A DNA stretch of 9,744 bases from an uncultured Collinsella sp. (GTDB lineage Bacteria; Actinomycetota; Coriobacteriia; Coriobacteriales; Coriobacteriaceae): contig CALBBA010000068.1 in NCBI GenBank assembly GCA_937926755.1, positions 1-9,744 of the forward strand. The letters run 5' to 3'. The notes beneath the pieces were generated by a model. That model saw nothing but the letters and a program-made list of their open reading frames with translations. It had not been told where the DNA came from and searched no databases. Positions within the stretch are counted from its first letter, which is position 1. Every line of letters starts with the position of its first letter. Position numbers and translations under genes: made by a program. Positions 6,426-9,744 of this stretch are shown here, piece by piece.

Positions 6426-7289
6426 TTATTCGATGATGGTGCGGGAGTTTTGCTTGTGCATGGTGGCGAGCATGTGTTTGGGGACGGCGTGGATCATGCA
6501 GCTGCCGATAGTTGCGCTCGCGGCGGCTTTAGCTGCATCGCTAGCGTTTTTGGTCGCGTAGCTGTGACGGAAACGCTTGAGCATGGCGATATCGTTGCCG
6601 CCATCGCCATAGACCGCGACCTCGTCCTCGGCAATACCGTAGTAGCCCGCCAGCCAGGCCACGCTCTCGCCCTTGTTGCACGCCACGTCCGTGATCTCGA
6701 ACATCACCGGATCGAACGGTGCGTTGACCACGCGGTCCGAGCGCTCGGCCAAATACACCTTTAGGTCGCGCTCCAGCTCGGGCGAGGTCACGCGGCAGTT
6801 GATCTTGCACACATCGTGGCGCAAGATGTCGCCGATCGACTGGTCGAAATACTGCTCCTCGTGATAGCCGCCACGCGCACGCATGCCGCGCATCACGATG
6901 CGCTTGATAGGACTGTCCTTTTTAAAGCCCGCCTGATGCATCTCGAACGAGCCGCTCGAGAACATGCCATCGGGCGTGGAGCAGTCGAAGCAAATATCCG
7001 GAAACTCCTTGAGCAGCTCCTCGGTGATCTGTGGGTCGATGGTCCAGGTCTTGAGCACCTCGCCATGGCTGTCGCGCACGATTGATCCATTGGAGCAGCA
7101 GGCGTCAAGCGCCAGGCCCGTAAAGCCATGCTCACCAATCGGCAGCGTCGAGCGCCCGGTCGCGGGAACCACATGCAAGCCAGCCTCGGTCAGCTCGCGA
7201 ATGGCATGGCGGATGGTCCCATCTGCCTCGTGCAGGGCGTTGAGCAGCGTTCCGTCTAAGTCGCTCGCAAACATCTTGATCATGGGCAT
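6426..7289 (-). CDS. Cof-type HAD superfamily phosphatase
   Basis: This 287-residue cytoplasmic protein shows the HAD-IIB (Cof/YidA-like) motifs in order: motif I DLDGTLL (nucleophile D10, general acid D12), motif II VPATGRS (T44), motif III K206 in NKGESVAWL, and motif IV GDGGNDIAML (D229, N232, D233). The C2-type cap lies between motifs II and III. Family members dephosphorylate sugar phosphates, flavin precursors or pyridoxal phosphate; the substrate here cannot be told. I chose the ATG at 7289 because GAAGG lies 6 nt upstream; ATGs at 7283 and 7274 are alternatives, and the longer frame to a TTG at 7364 adds residues unlike the family. The gap of 106 bp to the MFS gene holds TACAAT (7317-7312) as a possible -10 with no clear -35. 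There is no functional link to its neighbours. Confidence 0.88.
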   Translation of the reverse strand: MPMIKMFASDLDGTLLNALHEADGTIRHAIRELTEAGLHVVPATGRSTLPIGEHGFTGLALDACCSNGSIVRDSHGEVLKTWTIDPQITEELLKEFPDICFDCSTPDGMFSSGSFEMHQAGFKKDSPIKRIVMRGMRARGGYHEEQYFDQSIGDILRHDVCKINCRVTSPELERDLKVYLAERSDRVVNAPFDPVMFEITDVACNKGESVAWLAGYYGIAEDEVAVYGDGGNDIAMLKRFRHSYATKNASDAAKAAASATIGSCMIHAVPKHMLATMHKQNSRTIIE

Positions 7290-7395
7290 GCCTTTCCTTC
7301 GTCTGCACGATATTGTAGGCGAAGGAGAGGCTCGTTCTCGTATGGGCGTTCCACGCCGTAGCAATCGTTTCTGTTAAACCGCTGCACTGCGAACG

Positions 7396-8658
7396 TCACA
7401 TTGTTTGTGGTGAGCGACTTTTCAAGCGATAAAACAGCACCGTCGTCAGCACCAGTACCACCAGCATAGCTGCGAACACAGCCGCCGGCGCCCATCGATC
7501 ATATGCAAATCCGTATGTCAATTGGCCAATAGGCGTTGCGCAGGAAAGAGCCATATATACGACCGAAAGCACCTTTCCGCAGAGTTCCGCCGGCGCCGCC
7601 CGCTGAACGAATGCAACGATTTCGACCGACGCAATACTCGCCCACACCATGACCCATGCCGAACCGACCGCAAGCGCAGCAAACACAATTTGGCCAGCGC
7701 CGCTCAGCAGCGTGACAGTAATCGGCACGACTCCAAAACAGATCATCGCAACGTATCGACATATGTCATTGAAGGAAAAACGATTCGGCCTAATACCGAC
7801 CAAACCGCCGCCTGCAAGACCGCCCAGCCCCATAGCTGCCTCAATAATCCCAATGCAGGAAGATTGCATGCCGAGATGCCTGGTAACAATAACGGGTGCA
7901 CCAATCGTTAACCCAACCAACGCAAGATTCAAAACAGCCGCAAGCAAAATCACGGCGAGCAACGAGGTGTTTTGGAGCAGGCACCGAATCGCTGACATAA
8001 AATCGCTTTGACATGCCATACGAGTCGAGCTATCCCCCGTCATTTCAGAGGGGACATTTTGTTTGAGTGTGGCCCAAAACAGCAGCGTCGACATTGCAAA
8101 CGCCACCGCCGCGATCGCGCAAAGGACGTCGATTCCAAAGCATCCGTAGACGGCTGTTCCAACCACGGGACCTAGAATATTGCTCGCCATGGTCGTCTGC
8201 GACACTAACGCGGTGGCCCGCTCGACCTTTTCCTTGCCGACCATGTGCAGCGTCTCAATTTGAAGTATCGGCTTCAGAATAGATTGAACGGCGTATTGGA
8301 CGCACAGCATCACCGCCACAACAGCCGCAAGGGGCAACGAGCACTTCATGGGAACAAATAGCATCGCTGCAACCATTAAAGCAATACCGAGAGCTGCTAG
8401 AACGCCGCGATGCCCCTCTCGATCAGCTAATACTCCGCCAGCCGGAGTCGCAAGCACGCCCGGTATAAACGCTATAGCCGCGACGGCACCATATAGCGTT
8501 GACGAACCACTGCGGTCGAGCAAGTAAAGCGGGCACGCAAAGCACAGCGCCGACAACGTCGAATACACGCACAGCTGCGCAACGAGAAGACCGACGAGTC
8601 TTATAGGCAGCGCTGTCTTTGATGCTGATACGGCATCGAAGTCTCTCATCCCGTCCAT
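7396..8658 (-). CDS. MFS transporter, efflux type
   Basis: This 420-residue inner-membrane protein has about twelve hydrophobic segments, six on each side of a hydrophilic central loop near residues 205-230. After TM2 it carries the MFS motif A, GGVLADREGHRG (about 74-85), typical of proton-driven drug and metabolite exporters (MFS_3/EntS-like layout). The substrate is unknown. The start is the ATG at 8658, because AGGAGG lies 9 nt before it (8673-8668); the in-frame ATG at 8679 would put that site inside the gene. The gene follows a TetR regulator on the same strand, and two matching operator palindromes and a terminator lie between them, so control by that regulator and induction by an exported compound are likely. 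Base composition is visibly less GC-rich than the activase gene, which suggests a separate, possibly acquired, origin for this pair. Confidence 0.88.
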   Translation of the reverse strand: MDGMRDFDAVSASKTALPIRLVGLLVAQLCVYSTLSALCFACPLYLLDRSGSSTLYGAVAAIAFIPGVLATPAGGVLADREGHRGVLAALGIALMVAAMLFVPMKCSLPLAAVVAVMLCVQYAVQSILKPILQIETLHMVGKEKVERATALVSQTTMASNILGPVVGTAVYGCFGIDVLCAIAAVAFAMSTLLFWATLKQNVPSEMTGDSSTRMACQSDFMSAIRCLLQNTSLLAVILLAAVLNLALVGLTIGAPVIVTRHLGMQSSCIGIIEAAMGLGGLAGGGLVGIRPNRFSFNDICRYVAMICFGVVPITVTLLSGAGQIVFAALAVGSAWVMVWASIASVEIVAFVQRAAPAELCGKVLSVVYMALSCATPIGQLTYGFAYDRWAPAAVFAAMLVVLVLTTVLFYRLKSRSPQTM

Positions 8659-8673
8659 AGAGCTTTGCCTCCT

Positions 8674-8694
8674 ATACATACTATTGGTATGTAT
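8674..8694. promoter_or_regulatory. Operator 1: palindrome next to the MFS ribosome site
   Basis: ATACATAC (8674-8681), a 5-nt centre and GTATGTAT (8687-8694) make a perfect 8-bp-arm palindrome ending one base from the AGGAGG of the MFS gene. Arm sequence and size are typical of TetR/AcrR-family operators. It has the same half-site and spacing as operator 2. Confidence 0.6.
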
Positions 8695-8705
8695 TTAACG
8701 GCTCG

Positions 8706-8727
8706 AAAAGGGCGACCGTAGCCACCC
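8706..8727 (-). terminator. Terminator or attenuator between tetR and the MFS gene
   Basis: In minus-strand RNA, GGGUGGC (8727-8721), loop UACG and GUCGCCC (8716-8710) form a 7-bp stem with two G-U pairs, closed as C(UACG)G, a stable UNCG tetraloop. It is followed by UUUU (8709-8706). It would stop much of the tetR transcript before the transporter. The U-run is short, so some read-through is plausible. Confidence 0.5.
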
Positions 8728-8739
8728 TCTTACATCAAT

Positions 8740-8760
8740 ATATATACCGTTAGTATGTAT
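8740..8760. promoter_or_regulatory. Operator 2: palindrome just after the tetR stop
   Basis: ATATATAC (8740-8747), 5-nt centre CGTTA and GTATGTAT (8753-8760) form the same palindrome as operator 1 with one mismatch in an arm. It starts one base beyond the tetR stop codon and contains TATATA (8746-8741, minus), which could be the -10 of a promoter for the MFS gene, though no good -35 is seen. Confidence 0.5.
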
Positions 8761-8761
8761 A

Positions 8762-9424
8762 TTACCACCCGACACGGTTCCAAACGTCCCAAATTTGGCA
8801 CGTTGTTTGAAGCACTTCTTCCCCCAAATCGAGACCCACTGCGGCCGCCATCTGCGTCAAACATTGCGCGCGAGCGACCATTCGCTCCTTGGGCTCGAGC
8901 GGACGGAACAATGGCAGCAGCCAAAGATTCGCTAGCAACGATACGGCCTCTGCTGCTTCGCGCGGGCATTCGCACGCAATGGAGCCGTCGGCGACGCCTT
9001 CCTCGATTACCGGCAAGAGATATCCATCGGCCGACTCGTCAAACGAACTCTGATACTGCATCGCCAGCAGACGCGAACTCTTTACCGGATCCGCCGCAGG
9101 ATGTATGCGCGCCCAAAGCTCAATTTGTGGTACGACAGACTCAGGCGCATAAAGTCGCTTGAGCTTTTGGGCGCCCGTCATATTGCCAGCACCGAGCGTC
9201 GCGCGGCGGCGTTCAACAATCGGAGCCATCGCTCGATCAAACGCGGCGTTGAAAATCTCTTCTTTGCTCTTGAAGTGATGATAGATAGCGCCCTTGGTCA
9301 TGCCATCGAGACGGTCAACGATATCCTGGATGCTCGTTCCCTCATAACCCCGTGCGCAGAATAGCTCCAGCGCCGCGTCTAGAATCTTCGCGACCGTCTC
9401 TTCGGGATATTTATTGCGACCCAT
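8762..9424 (-). CDS. TetR/AcrR family regulator of the adjacent MFS transporter
   Basis: This 220-residue protein has a canonical TetR DNA-binding domain: the conserved first helix ILDAALELFCARGYEGTS (about 14-31), then IQDIVDRLDGMTKGAIYHHF (about 32-51) containing the helix-turn-helix, then KSKEEIF. The C-terminal ligand region is not assignable. The ATG at 9424 is preferred because the family's N terminus begins close to it; the only supporting ribosome site is a weak GGCGG. A GTG at 9460 would add twelve residues without a ribosome site. A TAAAAT (9472-9467) upstream could be its -10. The gene precedes the MFS gene, and identical operator-like palindromes lie in the gap, so it probably represses the exporter. 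The palindromes are not at its own promoter, so autoregulation is less clear. Confidence 0.88.
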   Translation of the reverse strand: MGRNKYPEETVAKILDAALELFCARGYEGTSIQDIVDRLDGMTKGAIYHHFKSKEEIFNAAFDRAMAPIVERRRATLGAGNMTGAQKLKRLYAPESVVPQIELWARIHPAADPVKSSRLLAMQYQSSFDESADGYLLPVIEEGVADGSIACECPREAAEAVSLLANLWLLPLFRPLEPKERMVARAQCLTQMAAAVGLDLGEEVLQTTCQIWDVWNRVGW

Positions 9425-9431
9425 AATCCGC

Positions 9432-9485
9432 CCATCCGCAACGCAAGCCTTATGCCTCACTGCGATATTTTAACGTTGCGGATGG
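9432..9485. repeat. 12-bp perfect inverted repeat around the tetR promoter region
   Basis: CCATCCGCAACG (9432-9443) and CGTTGCGGATGG (9474-9485) are exact reverse complements with 30 nt between. The pair spans the predicted -10 (TAAAAT, 9472-9467) and leader of the tetR gene and begins 13 bp after the P-II stop codon. It could be two half-sites of a looping operator, an mRNA stem-loop, or part of the P-II gene's 3' end. Confidence 0.5.
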
Positions 9486-9498
9486 CAAACGGTCGGTT

Positions 9499-9744
9499 CT
9501 ACACCGCGGCGGGGCCGTGTTCGCCGGTACGGATGCGGATAACTTCCTCGACCGGTTCGACCCAAATCTTGCCGTCTCCAACGGCACCGGTGCGAGCGGC
9601 GTTGCAGATGATGTCGACAATGCCGTCGACATGCTCGTCGGCGCAAATGAGGGTGAACTGTACCTTAGGAATCGTGTTGACGAGCAGTTCGTTGCCGCGC
9701 ACATATTCCTTCCAGCCATGCTGCGCGCCGCAGCCCTGCACCTG
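9499..9744 (-). CDS. P-II family nitrogen regulatory protein (GlnB/GlnK-like), 5' end beyond window
   Basis: The last 81 residues of a P-II signal protein are visible; about 30 N-terminal residues lie off the right edge. P-II trimers sense ATP/ADP and 2-oxoglutarate and control ammonium uptake and nitrogen assimilation. The T-loop region GCGAQHGWKEYVRGNELLVN aligns with E. coli GlnB GRQKGHTELYRGAEYMVD. It is followed by PKVQFTLICAD, the B-loop TGAVGDGKI and the C-loop IRIRTGEHG, all hallmark P-II sites. At the place of the uridylylated Tyr51 there is Leu, and Tyr46 is Val, so control by a GlnD-type enzyme is not expected. In many genomes the gene follows amtB, which would lie outside the window. 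Whether it is a GlnB, GlnK or other P-II subtype cannot be decided. The stop is TAG at 9501-9499. Confidence 0.93.
   Translation of the reverse strand, partial: QVQGCGAQHGWKEYVRGNELLVNTIPKVQFTLICADEHVDGIVDIICNAARTGAVGDGKIWVEPVEEVIRIRTGEHGPAAV

Noticed and set aside
7290..7364. Upstream extension of the HAD gene to a TTG at 7364
   Set aside because: It adds 25 residues before the DLDGT motif, which in this family lies within the first 10-15 residues; a good ribosome site sits before 7289.
8659..8679. ATG at 8679 as start of the MFS gene
   Set aside because: It lies inside the operator palindrome and would place the only good ribosome site (AGGAGG) within the coding region; 8658 fits better.
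1..9744. CRISPR array, tRNA, rRNA or insertion-sequence transposase
   Set aside because: Looked for repeated spacers, cloverleaf stems and transposase-like frames by eye and found none; the only repeats are short palindromes.

Overview
The window looks like chromosome from a high-GC anaerobic actinobacterium, most likely a gut Coriobacteriia such as Collinsella. This is inferred from the GC-rich codon use, a giant activase/dehydratase-type protein paired with a TetR regulator, an arylsulfotransferase-like remnant, and short palindromic repeats whose sequence I associate with that group. I could not run a search. Every gene I can support is on the minus strand, so transcription runs from right to left.

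Right to left: (1) the 3' part of a P-II nitrogen regulator gene (9499-9744), cut by the window edge; (2) a TetR/AcrR regulator (8762-9424) and a 12-TM MFS efflux-type transporter (7396-8658), separated by about 100 bp that hold two matching operator-like palindromes and a UNCG-loop terminator; (3) a Cof-type HAD phosphatase (6426-7289); (4) a 555-bp stretch between annotated genes (5871-6425); (5) a TTG-started TetR regulator (5160-5870) in an operon, 11 bp apart, with (6) a 1593-residue protein made of two BadF/HgdC-type activase domains, a DUF2229-like part and an HgdB-like C-terminal part (367-5148), ended by a strong bidirectional hairpin; (7) the middle of an arylsulfotransferase-like gene with no N-terminal part (1-281), running off the left edge.

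The most interesting part is region 4. It holds an unlisted 41-codon gene (6146-6271, minus) for a small peptide with one hydrophobic helix and a nine-charge basic tail. Upstream of it is a near-consensus Gram-positive LexA (SOS) box lying inside a plausible promoter. Its Shine-Dalgarno sequence can fold into a hairpin with the leader, and a plus-strand promoter points antisense towards its 3' end. The layout resembles an SOS-induced type I toxin module (as in TisB/IstR) in a lineage where I know of none. Two REP-like repeats bracket the module. The sequence elements are directly visible; the toxin and antitoxin roles are inferred.

The two TetR regulators appear to control different things: one an anaerobic radical/reductase-type enzyme of unknown substrate, the other a drug-efflux-like transporter. 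No dehydratase subunits, CoA-transferase or acyl-CoA dehydrogenase accompany the giant activase, so its substrate cannot be read from context.
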